Below, in pieces: positions 53,522 to 64,000 of a stretch of DNA of 64,000 bases. The position numbers were made by a program, and so were the translations under genes. The DNA is from Streptomyces syringium (GTDB taxonomy: Bacteria; Actinomycetota; Actinomycetes; Streptomycetales; Streptomycetaceae), in the NCBI RefSeq assembly GCF_017876625.1, contig NZ_JAGIOH010000001.1, positions 3,534,001 to 3,598,000 of the forward strand. Direction: 5' to 3'. Numbering within the stretch: position 1 is the first letter of the stretch; every line of letters begins with the position of its first letter. A model generated the notes under the pieces. That model had not been told where the DNA came from. It was given only the letters and a program-made list of their open reading frames with translations, and ran no database searches.

Positions 53522-54400
53522 GTGCAGCGAAGGGCGTACGCACCAGCCGCCGCACTGGCCGCGGCGGTGCTCACCACGGCGCTCGCCGGGTGCAGCGGGG
53601 ATTCCGCTTCCGGTGCCGGCGGCGACGACTCCAAGCCCGGCCAGCTCGGCGCCTCCGCCTCCGGCGGCGCGCCGGGGAAGTACCACACCCTCCCCGAGCC
53701 CTGCGGCTACGTCAGCCCCGCCACGCTGCGGCGCATGCTGCCCGGCGCCGAGGACGAGAGCGAGGAGGAGGCCGAGCGGCGCTACCGCGGCCAGGCCACC
53801 ATCACCTACGACACCGACCGCCGCGTCGGCTGCCGCTGGAAGCTGGAGGCCCCCGAGGGGACCCGGCACCTGACGGTCGACTTCGAGCGGGTCGTGTCGT
53901 ACCAGACCGACGTCAGCGACGAGGACCGGGCGCGGCAGCTGTACGCGCGGCTGGCCACGGCCGCGAACATCCCGGCCGCCGCCTCCGCCTCGCCGTCGTC
54001 GGGCACGAGCCCGAGCGCCGCCGCGTCGGCGGGCGCCAAGCCCCAGGGCGGGGCCGGCGCCAAGAAGCAGAGCGCCCCGGTGTCCGGGTCGCCCACGCCG
54101 TCGTCCACCGGCGGCTCCACCGCCCCGGGCGGCCCCGCCGGCAAGGGGACCGACGCCGATCTCGCGCCGCGCGTCCTCGACGACCTCGGCGACGACGCGT
54201 TCGTCGACGACGAGCTGGCCACCACCGGCACCGGTGTGCACCGTGACATCAAGGTCGTCTTCCGGTCCTCCAACGTCCTCGTGACCATCACCTACGACCA
54301 GTGGTCGACCGACAAGGCGCACATCCCCAGCAGCGCGGATCTGCAGGGCAAGGCGCAGGCCCTGGCCCGCGAGGTCGACGCGGGGCACTTCGGCAATTAG
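53522..54400 (+). CDS. Secreted lipoprotein, DUF3558-like, first of a pair
   Basis: A 292-aa lipoprotein with signal peptide and lipobox LAGC near residue 23. An N-terminal domain (PCGYVSPATLRRMLPGA...CRWKLEAPEG...VDFERV) resembles DUF3558/LppP-type domains. A Ser/Pro/Gly/Ala linker (about 155-210) and a C-terminal domain (LGDDAFVDDEL...VVFRSSNVLVTITYDQWST) follow. It starts with GTG. The function is unknown. A similar lipoprotein follows 129 bp downstream, suggesting duplication. Confidence 0.83.
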   Translation: MQRRAYAPAAALAAAVLTTALAGCSGDSASGAGGDDSKPGQLGASASGGAPGKYHTLPEPCGYVSPATLRRMLPGAEDESEEEAERRYRGQATITYDTDRRVGCRWKLEAPEGTRHLTVDFERVVSYQTDVSDEDRARQLYARLATAANIPAAASASPSSGTSPSAAASAGAKPQGGAGAKKQSAPVSGSPTPSSTGGSTAPGGPAGKGTDADLAPRVLDDLGDDAFVDDELATTGTGVHRDIKVVFRSSNVLVTITYDQWSTDKAHIPSSADLQGKAQALAREVDAGHFGN

Positions 54401-54529
54401 CCCGGCGAGTACCGCCCCATTTCGACCGCCGCCCCGCGTCGGCCGCGTACCGTGCCGTCTGGACACGGGCGGAGCACAACCGCCCCACGAGCAACTCGAA
54501 GCCCTCGACACCGAACGAGCGAAGGACCC

Positions 54530-55237
54530 ATGCACCGACGAACAGCCCCGCGACTCGCCCGAATCCTCGCCTGCGCCGCAGTACCGGTGATGCTCGTCGC
54601 CACCGGCTGCTCGTCGGACGACGACAAGAAGGAAACGACGCCCACCAAGGCGCCGACCGCGAACGCGACGCCCACGCTCAAGCCCGCGGCGTTCGCCAAG
54701 CTGCCCGAGGCCTGCAAGACCGTCCCGGCGAAGACGGTCGAGAAGCTGGTGGCCAAGGCGGACCCCAAGGAGGGCAAGGCCCTCCCCGCCAGCGACACCA
54801 ATGACTCGGCCAGCTGCTTCTACAGCGGTCTGGACGACGAGGACGTCAAGGACCTCCAGTACCGCTCCCTGACCGTCTCGCTCAAGCGCTTCGCCTCCGA
54901 CCCGACGCTCGGCTCCGGCGAGAAGCGCGCCCAGGCGTTCCTGGCGCAGCAGACGACCAAGGCGACCACGTCCGACGGGGCGAAGAACGCCAAGACCGAG
55001 AAGACCAGCGGGATCGGTGACGAGGCCTCCACGGTCACCGCCGACTCCAAGAAGGACGACAACGACTTCAAGAACGTCACCGTCGTCGCCCGGACCGCCA
55101 ATGTCGTGATCACCGTGAAGTACAGCGGCGCCGGCTACGAGGGTGCGAAGTCGCCCGAGGTGGGCGACATGACGAAGGACGCGCAGGGCGCGACCAAGGA
55201 TGCCGTCACCTCGGTCGGCGACGCGAACAAGAAGTAA
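54530..55237 (+). CDS. Secreted lipoprotein, DUF3558-like, second of a pair
   Basis: A 235-aa lipoprotein with lipobox VATGC near residue 23, a Lys/Thr/Pro linker, then LPEACKTVPAKTVEKLVAKAD...SCFYSGLDDEDVKDLQYRSLTVSLKRF and a C-terminal VARTANVVITVKYSGAGY. The last part parallels VFRSSNVLVTITYDQW of the preceding gene, supporting common origin. ATG at 54530 has GAAGGA upstream. The function is unknown. Confidence 0.82.
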   Translation: MHRRTAPRLARILACAAVPVMLVATGCSSDDDKKETTPTKAPTANATPTLKPAAFAKLPEACKTVPAKTVEKLVAKADPKEGKALPASDTNDSASCFYSGLDDEDVKDLQYRSLTVSLKRFASDPTLGSGEKRAQAFLAQQTTKATTSDGAKNAKTEKTSGIGDEASTVTADSKKDDNDFKNVTVVARTANVVITVKYSGAGYEGAKSPEVGDMTKDAQGATKDAVTSVGDANKK

Positions 55238-55263
55238 CGCGCGCAGGCGGCAGGCGCACACGG

Positions 55264-55305
55264 CGAAGGGCCGCCGCCCGGTGGAAACCGGGCGGCGGCC
55301 CTTCG
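55264..55305. terminator. Bidirectional hairpin terminator between lipoprotein and lysS genes
   Basis: The 19-bp perfect arms (55264-55282 and 55287-55305) enclose a 4-nt loop. They start 26 bp after the lipoprotein stop and end 13 bp before the lysS stop. Confidence 0.9.
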
Positions 55306-55318
55306 GCCGTCGTGCGGG

Positions 55319-57058
55319 TTACGCCCCGAGCAGCTTGCGCACCCGGTCCGCCCCCACTGCGAGCAGCAGCGTGGGCAGGCGCGGGCCGGTGTCCCGGCTC
55401 ACGAGCAGCTGGTAGAGCAGCGCGAAGAAGGAGCGCTGCGCGACCTTGAGCTCCGGGGTGGGCTTGGCGTCCGGCTCCAGGCCCGCCTGGATCTTCGGCA
55501 CGCCGTAGACGAGCGTGGTGAGCCCGTCGAGCGACCAGTGGTCGTCGAGCCCGGCGATCAGCAGCCGCAGCGACTCGCGGGCCTGGTCGTCGAGGGTGGC
55601 GAGGGTCTCGGTGTCGGGCTCGTCGCGGACGATCGTGCGGGACTCGGCCGGAACCTGGGTGTTGATCCAGTGCTCGGCCCGGTCGAGCCGGGGGCGGGTC
55701 TCGTCGAGCGAGGTGACCGGGTTCGCGGGGTCGAGGTCGCTGAGGATCCGCAGGGTCTGCTCGTCGTGGCCGCCGGTGATGTCGACGACCGAGGCGAGCG
55801 TGCGGTACGGCAGCGGGCGCGGGGTCGTCGGCAGGTCACCGGCGGCGGTGCGGACGGCGCGGCTGTACGCGGCGGCGTCGGCGGGCAGCACGGTGCCGTC
55901 GGCGACCTTGGAGGCCAGCTTGTCCCACTCGTCGTAGAGCCGCTGGATCTCCTGGTCGAAGGCGATCTTGAAGGACTGGTTGGGCTTGCGGCGCGCGTAC
56001 AGCCAGCGCAGCAGCGGGGCCTCCATGATCCGCAGCGCGTCGCCCGGGGTGGGGACGCCGCCCTTGGAGGAGGACATCTTGGCCATGCCGCTGATGCCGA
56101 CGAAGGCGTACATGGGGCCGATGGGCTGCTCGCCGCCGAAGACCTTGCGGACGATCTGGCCGCCGACGACGAAGGAGGAGCCGGGCGAGGAGTGGTCGAC
56201 GCCGGAGGGCTCGAAGATCACGCCTTCGTAGGCCCAGCGCATCGGCCAGTCGACCTTCCAGACCAGCTTGCCGCGGTTGAACTCGCTGAGCAGGACGGTC
56301 TCGGAGTGCCCGCACACGCAGGTGTAGGCGAGCTCGGTGGTCGTCTCGTCGTAGGCGGTGACGGTGGTGAGGTCCTTCTCGCACGCGCCGCAGTACGGCT
56401 TGTACGGGAAGTAGCCCGCGCCGGAGCCGCTGCCGTCGTCCTCGGCGGCCGCGCCGGAGCCCTCGGCGGCCTCCAGCTCGGCCTCGTCGACCGGCTTCTG
56501 CTGCTTCTGCTGCGGCTTCTTGGCGGCCGCGGCGGGGTCCTTCTTCGTCCGGTACTGGTCGAGGACGGCGTCGATGTCACCGCGGTGCTTCATCGCGTGC
56601 AGGATCTGCTCGCGGTAGACACCGGAGGTGTACTGCTCGGTCTGGCTGATCGGGTCGTACTCGACGCCGAGCTCGGCCAGGGCCTCGACCATGGCTGCCT
56701 TGAAGTGCTCGGCCCAGTTCGGGTGCGCCGATCCGGCCGGGGCGGGCACCGAGGTCAGGGGCTTGCCGATGTGCTCGGCCCAGGACCCGTCGATACCGGG
56801 GACGCCGTTGGGCACCTTGCGGTAGCGGTCGTAGTCGTCCCAGGAGATCAGGTGCCGGACCTCGTGGCCGCGGCGGCGGATCTCGTCCGCGACGAGGTGC
56901 GGGGTCATGACCTCGCGGAGGTTGCCCAGGTGGATCGGGCCGGAGGGGCTGAGGCCCGAGGCGACGACGATCGGTTTGCCCGGGGCGCGGCGCTCACCCT
57001 CGGCAATGACCTCGTCGGCGAAACGGGAGACCCAGTCGGCCTCGGTGCTCTGAGCCAC
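55319..57058 (-). CDS. lysS: Class I lysyl-tRNA synthetase
   Basis: A 579-aa class I LysRS (archaeal-type, unrelated to the common class II enzyme). The HIGH-like motif is [14 protein letters not shown] and the KMSKS-like motif KMSSSKGG. Zinc-type cysteines occur in YCGACEKD and TCVCGHS. A low-complexity Lys/Gln/Glu/Ala/Gly insert lies at about 195-245. GTG at 57056-57058 ([13 protein letters not shown]) is the likely start. The open frame continues far upstream only as antisense of argS. It is divergent from argS across 165 bp. Confidence 0.94.
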   Translation of the reverse strand: MAQSTEADWVSRFADEVIAEGERRAPGKPIVVASGLSPSGPIHLGNLREVMTPHLVADEIRRRGHEVRHLISWDDYDRYRKVPNGVPGIDGSWAEHIGKPLTSVPAPAGSAHPNWAEHFKAAMVEALAELGVEYDPISQTEQYTSGVYREQILHAMKHRGDIDAVLDQYRTKKDPAAAAKKPQQKQQKPVDEAELEAAEGSGAAAEDDGSGSGAGYFPYKPYCGACEKDLTTVTAYDETTTELAYTCVCGHSETVLLSEFNRGKLVWKVDWPMRWAYEGVIFEPSGVDHSSPGSSFVVGGQIVRKVFGGEQPIGPMYAFVGISGMAKMSSSKGGVPTPGDALRIMEAPLLRWLYARRKPNQSFKIAFDQEIQRLYDEWDKLASKVADGTVLPADAAAYSRAVRTAAGDLPTTPRPLPYRTLASVVDITGGHDEQTLRILSDLDPANPVTSLDETRPRLDRAEHWINTQVPAESRTIVRDEPDTETLATLDDQARESLRLLIAGLDDHWSLDGLTTLVYGVPKIQAGLEPDAKPTPELKVAQRSFFALLYQLLVSRDTGPRLPTLLLAVGADRVRKLLGA

Positions 57059-57223
57059 GTGCGGCACTTCCTTCCTTGTGGTCCTGGCATGACCATTGTC
57101 CCAGACGGAAGGGGGCGCTCCGGGGTTGCTCGCAGCCGGGCGAAATACCATCCCGGCCCGCGAGGGGCGCGTGGGATACTCGGTCGTATCGAAAATGCCC
57201 TCTACCGGAACGGCACCCACCCC

Positions 57224-58981
<1,758 letters not shown>

Positions 58982-59047
58982 TCGGACGCGGGGTGGGGCC
59001 CCTTTCGCGGACGTCCCGTGCGTCACGGGAATTCGCGGAAGTGAGCC

Positions 59048-59473
59048 CTACCCCGCTCCCAGTTCGAACCAGATCAACTTGCCCGACAGCCCCTGTGGTT
59101 GGTCCCGCAGCTCGAAGCCGCCCCAGCTGTCGGCGCACATGCGTACGAGCCCCAGCCCCCGCCCCTGCTCGGCGTCCACCTCGGGCAGCGCCGCCAGATC
59201 CAGCCGGGGCAGCCGGGGGTTGGTGTCCCACACGGCCACCCGCACCCGGTCGCCGTCCTGCTTGACCCGCACGGACGCGGGGCCGTCGGAGTAGCGGTAG
59301 GCGTTGGTGACCAGTTCCGAGGTCAGCAGTTCGGCGGTGTCGGCCAGTTCCGGGAAGCCGTGCTCCTCGAAGATCGTGCGGAGCGTACGGCGGGCGATGC
59401 AGGGTGCCATGGGGTCGGCGGGCACCTGGAGCGTGTACTCCCAGTCGTCGGTGAGTTCGGGATCGGTACTCAT
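59048..59473 (-). CDS. RsbW-like ATP-binding regulatory protein
   Basis: A 141-aa stand-alone GHKL ATPase of the anti-sigma/serine-kinase type abundant in Streptomyces. The N-box is LLTSELVTNAYRYSDGP, the G1-like site VAVWDTNPRLP and the Gly-rich lid GRGLGLVRMCADSWGG. It may phosphorylate a STAS partner or bind a sigma factor; the partner is not adjacent, and the STAS protein at 49 kb lacks the usual target Ser. Confidence 0.87.
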   Translation of the reverse strand: MSTDPELTDDWEYTLQVPADPMAPCIARRTLRTIFEEHGFPELADTAELLTSELVTNAYRYSDGPASVRVKQDGDRVRVAVWDTNPRLPRLDLAALPEVDAEQGRGLGLVRMCADSWGGFELRDQPQGLSGKLIWFELGAG

Positions 59474-59573
59474 GCACGCCTCCGGACTGTAAGCGGTGTG
59501 CTACACACCGTAAGGAAGGCAGTGCCCCGGTTTCCAGGCGGGAATGCGTGAACGCCCCCGAATCCGGAAACGA

Positions 59574-59610
59574 CGATGGCGGCGTCCCCCTCGGGGGGAC
59601 GCCGCCATCG
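59574..59610 (-). terminator. Hairpin terminator of the hem operon
   Basis: CGATGGCGGCGTCCCCC (59574-59590) and GGGGGACGCCGCCATCG (59594-59610) are perfect 17-bp arms with a 3-nt loop, 29 bp beyond the hemB stop. Confidence 0.9.
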
Positions 59611-59638
59611 GTGTGTGCGCGTACGAGCGGCGGCCGGG

Positions 59639-60628
59639 CTACAGCTGCCGGGCGACCTCGGTGGCCCAGTACGTGAGGATCATGTTCGCGCCCGCCCGCT
59701 TGATGCCGGTGAGCGATTCCATGATGGCCCGGTCGCGGTCGATCCAGCCATTGGCCGCGGCGGCCTCGACCATCGCGTACTCACCGCTGATCTGGTAGGC
59801 GGCGACGGGGACGTCCACCGACTCGGCGACCTTGGCGAGGATGTCGAGGTAGGGCAGGGCCGGCTTGACCATGACCATGTCCGCGCCCTCGGCGAGGTCG
59901 AGCGACAGCTCGCGCAGCGACTCGCGGACGTTGGCCGGGTCCTGCTGGTACGTCTTGCGGTCGCCCTGGAGCGAGGAGCCGACGGCCTCCCGGAAGGGGC
60001 CGTAGAACGCGGAGGCGTACTTCGCGGTGTAGGCGAGGACCGAGACGTCCTCGTGGCCGGTCTGGTCCAGCGCGTCACGGATGACGCCGACCTGGCCGTC
60101 CATCATGCCGCTCGGACCGACCACATGGACGCCCGCGTCGGCCTGGACCTGCGCCATCTCGGCGTAGCGCTCCAGCGTCGCGTCGTTGTCCACGCGGCCC
60201 TCGGAGTCGAGGACCCCGCAGTGGCCGTGGTCGGTGTACTCGTCGAGGCACAGGTCGGACATGATGACGAGTTCGTCGCCGACCTCGGCCCGCACATCGC
60301 GGATGGCGACCTGGAGGATGCCGTCGGGGTCGGTGCCGGCGGTACCGGCCGCGTCCTTCTTGGCGTCCTCGGGCACGCCGAAGAGCATGATCCCGGCGAC
60401 GCCGGCCTCACGTGCCTCGACGGCCGCCTTCCGCAGGGTGTCGCGGGTGTGCTGGACGACGCCCGGCATCGCGGAGATCGGCACCGGCTCGCCGATGCCC
60501 TCCCGCACGAAGGCGGGAAGGATCAGCTCTGCCGGGTGCAGCCGGGTCTCCGCGACCATGCGGCGCATGGCCGGGGTGGTCCGCAGCCGCCGGGGGCGAG
60601 CCCCGGGGAAGGTTCCGTACGTGCTCAA
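59639..60628 (-). CDS. hemB: Delta-aminolevulinic acid dehydratase (porphobilinogen synthase)
   Basis: A 329-aa HemB condensing two 5-aminolevulinates. The Schiff-base lysines are in [14 protein letters not shown] and [11 protein letters not shown]. The metal site reads [18 protein letters not shown]; compared with the zinc enzyme of E. coli (three Cys), the middle ligand is Asp. The start is TTG at 60626-60628, overlapping the hemD stop as TTGA, with AAGGG upstream. It is the last gene of the hemA-hemC-hemD-hemB operon. Confidence 0.95.
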   Translation of the reverse strand: MSTYGTFPGARPRRLRTTPAMRRMVAETRLHPAELILPAFVREGIGEPVPISAMPGVVQHTRDTLRKAAVEAREAGVAGIMLFGVPEDAKKDAAGTAGTDPDGILQVAIRDVRAEVGDELVIMSDLCLDEYTDHGHCGVLDSEGRVDNDATLERYAEMAQVQADAGVHVVGPSGMMDGQVGVIRDALDQTGHEDVSVLAYTAKYASAFYGPFREAVGSSLQGDRKTYQQDPANVRESLRELSLDLAEGADMVMVKPALPYLDILAKVAESVDVPVAAYQISGEYAMVEAAAANGWIDRDRAIMESLTGIKRAGANMILTYWATEVARQL

Positions 60629-62274
60629 CTCCGTGCCCTTCTACGCGATCCGGGCCGCCGCTCGCTCGGGCGGGTGACCGGGTCGCCGGCCTCCAGGGCC
60701 GCGTCGCGCCGGGCCGCACCGAAGTCCGCGAGCGCCTCGGCCAGCTTGTGCACCGAGGGCTCAGGCGACAGCACGTCCACCCGCAGGCCGTGCTCCTCCG
60801 CGGTCTTCGCGGTGGCGGGGCCGATGCAGGCGATGACGGTGACATTGTGCGGCTTGCCGGCGATGCCGACCAAGTTCCGCACGGTGCTGGAGGAGGTGAA
60901 CAGCACGGCGTCGAAGCCGCCGCCCTTGATCGCCTCGCGGGTCTCGGCCGGCGGCGGGGAGGCCCGTACGGTCCGGTAGGCGGTGACGTCGTCGACCTCC
61001 CAGCCCAGCTCGATCAGGCCCGCCACCAGGGTCTCGGTGGCGATGTCGGCGCGCGGCAGGAAGACGCGGTCGATCGGGTCGAAGACCGGGTCGTAGGGCG
61101 GCCAGTCCTCCAGCAGACCGGCGGCCGACTGCTCGCCGCTGGGCACGAGGTCGGGCTTCACACCGAACTCGATCAGCGACTTGGCGGTCTGCTCACCGAC
61201 GGCCGCGACCTTGATGCCGGCGAAGGCACGCGCGTCGAGCCCGTACTCCTCGAACTTCTCGCGCACCGCCTTGACGGCGTTGACGGACGTGAAGGCGATC
61301 CACTCGTAGCGGCCGGTGACCAGGCCCTTGACCGCGCGCTCCATCTGCTGCGGAGTACGCGGCGGCTCGACCGCGATGGTCGGGACCTCGCTGGGCACGG
61401 CGCCGTACGAACGGAGCTGGTCGGAGAGCGAGGCGGCCTGCTCCTTGGTCCGCGGGACGAGAACGTTCCAGCCGAAGAGCGGCTTGGACTCGAACCACGA
61501 GAGCCGGTCGCGCTGCGCGGCCGCGCTGCGCTCACCGACCACGGCTATGACCGGCTGGCCGCCGTCCGGGGACGGCAGCACCTTGGCGGCCTTGAGTACC
61601 TGCGCCAGCGTCCCGAGGGTCGCGGTCCAGGTGCGCTGGCGGGTGGTCGTGCCGGCGACGGTGACGGTGAGCGGGGTGTCGGGCTTGCGCCCGGCGGAGA
61701 CCAGCTCACCGGCGGCCGCGACGACCGAGTCGAGGGTGGTGGAGACGACTGCGGTCACCTCGCTCGCGCCGACCTCGGACCAGCAGGTGTCCGAGGCGGT
61801 GCGGGCGTCGAGGAACCGTACGTCGGCGCCCTTGCCGTCGCGCAGCGGGACACCGGCGTAGGCGGGCACGCCGACGGCCGTGGCGACGCCCGGCACCACC
61901 TCGAAGGTGATGCCCTCGTTCGCGCAGGCCAGCATCTCGTCGGCCGCGTTGCCGTCGAGGCCCGGGTCGCCGAGGACGGCACGGACGACCCGCTTGCCGC
62001 CGCGCGCGGCCGTCATGACAAGATTGGCAGTGTCCCTAAGGACGGGGATGTCGGCGGTTTTTGATGCCTCATCAGTAACCGTCTGGGCAGGCATGTCCAC
62101 ATGGGCGCGCGCATGCGCACGCACCACGTCGAGCACCTGCGGATCGGCGATCAGGACGTCAGCGGTCGCAAGTGCCTCCACGGCGCGCAGCGTCAGCAGT
62201 CCCGGGTCTCCGGGGCCGGCACCGAGGAAGGTGACGTGCCCGTGCACGGGGTGGATCGGGGCGGTGGGGTTCAA
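60625..62274 (-). CDS. hemD: Uroporphyrinogen-III synthase fused to a degenerate SUMT-like domain
   Basis: A 549-aa fusion. Residues about 13-235 have the uroporphyrinogen-III methyltransferase (CobA/SUMT) fold, with [22 protein letters not shown] and [21 protein letters not shown]. The SAM loop usually reading GGDPFVFGRG is altered to [10 protein letters not shown]. Residues about 265-520 are HemD ([43 protein letters not shown]). The start is TTG at 62272-62274, overlapping the hemC stop as TTGA, with GGGGGAG upstream. HemD activity is likely; methyltransferase activity is doubtful. Confidence 0.9.
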   Translation of the reverse strand: MNPTAPIHPVHGHVTFLGAGPGDPGLLTLRAVEALATADVLIADPQVLDVVRAHARAHVDMPAQTVTDEASKTADIPVLRDTANLVMTAARGGKRVVRAVLGDPGLDGNAADEMLACANEGITFEVVPGVATAVGVPAYAGVPLRDGKGADVRFLDARTASDTCWSEVGASEVTAVVSTTLDSVVAAAGELVSAGRKPDTPLTVTVAGTTTRQRTWTATLGTLAQVLKAAKVLPSPDGGQPVIAVVGERSAAAQRDRLSWFESKPLFGWNVLVPRTKEQAASLSDQLRSYGAVPSEVPTIAVEPPRTPQQMERAVKGLVTGRYEWIAFTSVNAVKAVREKFEEYGLDARAFAGIKVAAVGEQTAKSLIEFGVKPDLVPSGEQSAAGLLEDWPPYDPVFDPIDRVFLPRADIATETLVAGLIELGWEVDDVTAYRTVRASPPPAETREAIKGGGFDAVLFTSSSTVRNLVGIAGKPHNVTVIACIGPATAKTAEEHGLRVDVLSPEPSVHKLAEALADFGAARRDAALEAGDPVTRPSERRPGSRRRARS

Positions 62275-63347
62275 AGTGCTCGCTCCCCCATAAGACCGGC
62301 CGCACCCTTGTCGAGCATCTCGGCGGCGAGTTCGCGGCCGAGGGCCACGGCTTCTTCGCTGGACGACGGTACGGGACCAGTGGTGGACAGCTGCACCAAC
62401 GTCGTGCCGTCGGTCGAGCCGACGACGCCGCGCAGGCGCATTTCAGTGACAATCTGCCCGTCGGCCAACAGGTCGGCCAGCGCACCCACAGGTGCGGAGC
62501 AGCCGGCCTCCAGGGCGGCGAGCAGGGAACGCTCGGCGGTCACGGCGACCCGGGTGTACGGGTCGTCGAGCTCGGCGAGCTGTGCCGCGAGGGCCGTGCC
62601 GTGCACCTGGTGCACGGCGAGGCACTCGATGGCCAGCGCCCCCTGACCGGGGGCGGGCAGGACCGCGTCGGCGTCCAGGAACTGGGTCGCCTCCCCGATC
62701 CGGCCGATGCGGGTGAGACCGGCGGCGGCGAGAACGACTGCGTCGAGCTCGCCATCGGTCACAAAACCGACGCGGGTGTCGATGTTGCCGCGGATCGGCA
62801 CGGTCTCGATCTCGAGTCCGTGCGACCGCGCCCACGCGTTGAGCTGCGCCATGCGGCGCGGCGATCCGGTGCCGATCCGGGCCACCCCGTTCCGGGAGGA
62901 CGCCGGGAGGGTCTCCAGGGTCAGCCCGTCACGGGCGACCAGGACGTCCCGGGGGTCCTCACGGGCCGGGATCGCGGCCAGGACGAGGTCGTCCGGCTGC
63001 GCGGTCGGCAGGTCCTTGAGGGAATGCACGGCGAAGTCGATCTCGTGGGAGAGCAGCGCGTCACGCAGCGCGGAGACGAAGACTCCGGTGCCGCCGATCT
63101 GCGCGAGGTGCTCCCGCGAGACATCGCCGTACGTCGTGATCTCGACCAGCTCGACCGGTCGCCCGGTGAGCTGGTGGACCGCCTGTGCCACCTGGCCGGA
63201 CTGGGCCATGGCGAGCTTGCTGCGGCGGGTGCCGAGGCGCAGCGGCCGCTGGTCGGACACGGCGCCGTGCGGGCCGGGCGCGCCGGCGGTGCTGTGCGCA
63301 CCGGCCGCGGCCTTGCCCCAGGCGGCCGTGGAGGGGGTGTCGTTCAT
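62271..63347 (-). CDS. hemC: Hydroxymethylbilane synthase (porphobilinogen deaminase)
   Basis: A 358-aa HemC polymerising four porphobilinogens. Landmarks are LRLGTRRSKLAMAQSGQVA, HSLKDLPTAQPDDLVLAAIPAREDPRD, GTGSPRRMAQL, IRGNIDTR, LPAPGQGALAIE and the dipyrromethane-cofactor Cys in LEAGCSAPVGA. About 30 extra Ala/Gly residues precede the usual N-terminus. The ATG overlaps the hemA stop as ATGA. Confidence 0.96.
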   Translation of the reverse strand: MNDTPSTAAWGKAAAGAHSTAGAPGPHGAVSDQRPLRLGTRRSKLAMAQSGQVAQAVHQLTGRPVELVEITTYGDVSREHLAQIGGTGVFVSALRDALLSHEIDFAVHSLKDLPTAQPDDLVLAAIPAREDPRDVLVARDGLTLETLPASSRNGVARIGTGSPRRMAQLNAWARSHGLEIETVPIRGNIDTRVGFVTDGELDAVVLAAAGLTRIGRIGEATQFLDADAVLPAPGQGALAIECLAVHQVHGTALAAQLAELDDPYTRVAVTAERSLLAALEAGCSAPVGALADLLADGQIVTEMRLRGVVGSTDGTTLVQLSTTGPVPSSSEEAVALGRELAAEMLDKGAAGLMGERAL

Positions 63348-64000
63348 GCCGGCTCCCGTCCGGGGTCACGCGTGTCGGCCCGGCTGACGGCGGCGACCGC
63401 CTGCGGGTCGAGATCGAAGAGTTCCCGCAGGGCGTCGGCGTAGCCGGCGCCACCGGGGGTCGAAGCCAGCTCCTTGACCCGCACGGTGGGCGCGTGCAGG
63501 AGCTTGTCGACGACGCGCCGCACGGTCTGCGTGATCTCCGCGCGCTGCTTGTCGTCGAGGTCGGGAAGGCGGCCGTCGAGCCGGGCGATCTCGCCCGCGA
63601 CGACGTCCGCGGCCATGGTGCGCAGGGCGACCACGGTGGGCGTGATGTGCGCGGCCCGCTGGGCGGCGCCGAAGGCGGCGACCTCGTCGGAGACGATGGA
63701 CCGCACCTGGTCGACGTCGGCGGCCATGGGCGCGTCGGCGGAGGCCTCGGCGAGCGACTCGATGTCGACGAGGCGCACGCCGTCGACCGCGTGCGCGGCG
63801 GCGTCGATGTCGCGGGGCATCGCGAGGTCGAGGAGCGCGAGGACGACCCCGTCAGCCGGGGTGCCCGGGACGTCCGAGCCGTCCCGGCAGGTCTCGTCGA
63901 CGGCGCAGAGCGCGTCACCGTGACCGGCGTCCGTACGGGCGGCGAGGGCAAGGCGTATGGCGTCGGCCGTCAGCACCAGGCCCGTCGCACCGGTGCAGGA
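63344..64000 (-). CDS. hemA: Glutamyl-tRNA reductase, C-terminal part (cut by window edge)
   Basis: HemA reduces glutamyl-tRNA to glutamate-1-semialdehyde, the substrate of HemL. The visible 218 residues start inside the NADPH domain (SCTGATGLVLTADAIRLAL). They include LALLDLAMPRDIDAAAHAVDGVRLVDIESL and the helical dimerisation domain (DDKQRAEITQTVRRVVDKLLHAPTVRVKEL). The catalytic N-terminal domain with the active Cys lies outside. In S. coelicolor hemA follows rex in a Rex-controlled operon; rex, if present, would be just right of the window. Confidence 0.95.
   Translation of the reverse strand, partial: SCTGATGLVLTADAIRLALAARTDAGHGDALCAVDETCRDGSDVPGTPADGVVLALLDLAMPRDIDAAAHAVDGVRLVDIESLAEASADAPMAADVDQVRSIVSDEVAAFGAAQRAAHITPTVVALRTMAADVVAGEIARLDGRLPDLDDKQRAEITQTVRRVVDKLLHAPTVRVKELASTPGGAGYADALRELFDLDPQAVAAVSRADTRDPGREPA

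Noticed and set aside
59048..59473. RsbW-like protein as direct kinase of the STAS protein at 49 kb
   Set aside because: The STAS protein lacks the target Ser and the genes are 9 kb apart; no support for pairing.

Overview
The window is high-GC actinobacterial DNA and almost certainly a Streptomyces chromosome core segment. The evidence is very high GC at third codon positions, many GTG and TTG starts, 1- and 4-bp translationally coupled overlaps, rare TTA codons, long GC-rich hairpin terminators, GAF-ANTAR, STAS and RsbW-like regulators, a futalosine-type menaquinone pathway, and a Streptomyces-style intergenic repeat family. No CRISPR array, insertion sequence, prophage, rRNA or tRNA gene was found. 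All calls come from reading the sequence and recalling protein families; no search was run.

Layout. 0-8.2 kb: nuoA-nuoH of complex I on the minus strand, with nuoH cut by the left edge. Upstream lies a 751-bp control region with a Rex-like operator and four CRP-like boxes, shared with a secreted NlpC/P60 hydrolase. 9.9-12.8 kb: a methyltransferase, an HTH / coiled-coil / degenerate-trypsin protein with a TTA codon, a small membrane protein and a PTP-like phosphatase. 12.8-24.3 kb: menaquinone genes (a menJ-like reductase, menG, mqnC, mqnA) interleaved with a zinc-ribbon membrane protein, an Uma2 protein, a barrel-less amidohydrolase-like protein, a Ser/Thr kinase and an esterase. 24.5-32.9 kb: cold-shock gene with a hairpin leader, fadD, AraC, lipase, TetR, dctA, DUF4229 and GNAT. 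33-38.3 kb: mqnE, an Lrp/AsnC regulator, a 42-aa protein, then mqnM-mqnP-mqnL. 38.3-47.2 kb: the System II cytochrome c maturation operon resA-ccdA-resB-ccsB, a polysaccharide deacetylase, a histidine phosphatase and hemL. 47.4-55.2 kb: GAF-ANTAR pair, STAS protein, YnfA, SDR, VOC, RtcB and two lipoproteins. 55.3-59 kb: divergent lysS and argS. 59-64 kb: an RsbW-like ATPase and hemB-hemD-hemC-hemA (hemA cut by the right edge).

How it works together. The window is a respiratory-cofactor island. Complex I reduces menaquinone. The Mqn enzymes, MenG and probably a MenJ-like reductase make and trim that quinone. The Hem enzymes make haem from glutamyl-tRNA, and the Ccs/Res proteins attach haem to cytochromes c. 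The order hemACDB ... hemL-phosphatase-resA-ccdA-resB-ccs ... menaquinone genes ... fadD ... menG-menJ resembles, as I recall it, the mycobacterial Rv0509-Rv0561 region. There the classical men genes sit where the futalosine mqn genes sit here. This in-place pathway replacement is the most interesting large-scale signal. At gene scale the best leads are the barrel-less amidohydrolase coupled to mqnC, the HTH pseudo-trypsin, the degenerate methyltransferase half of HemD, the STAS protein without its phospho-serine, and several unassigned palindromic operators.
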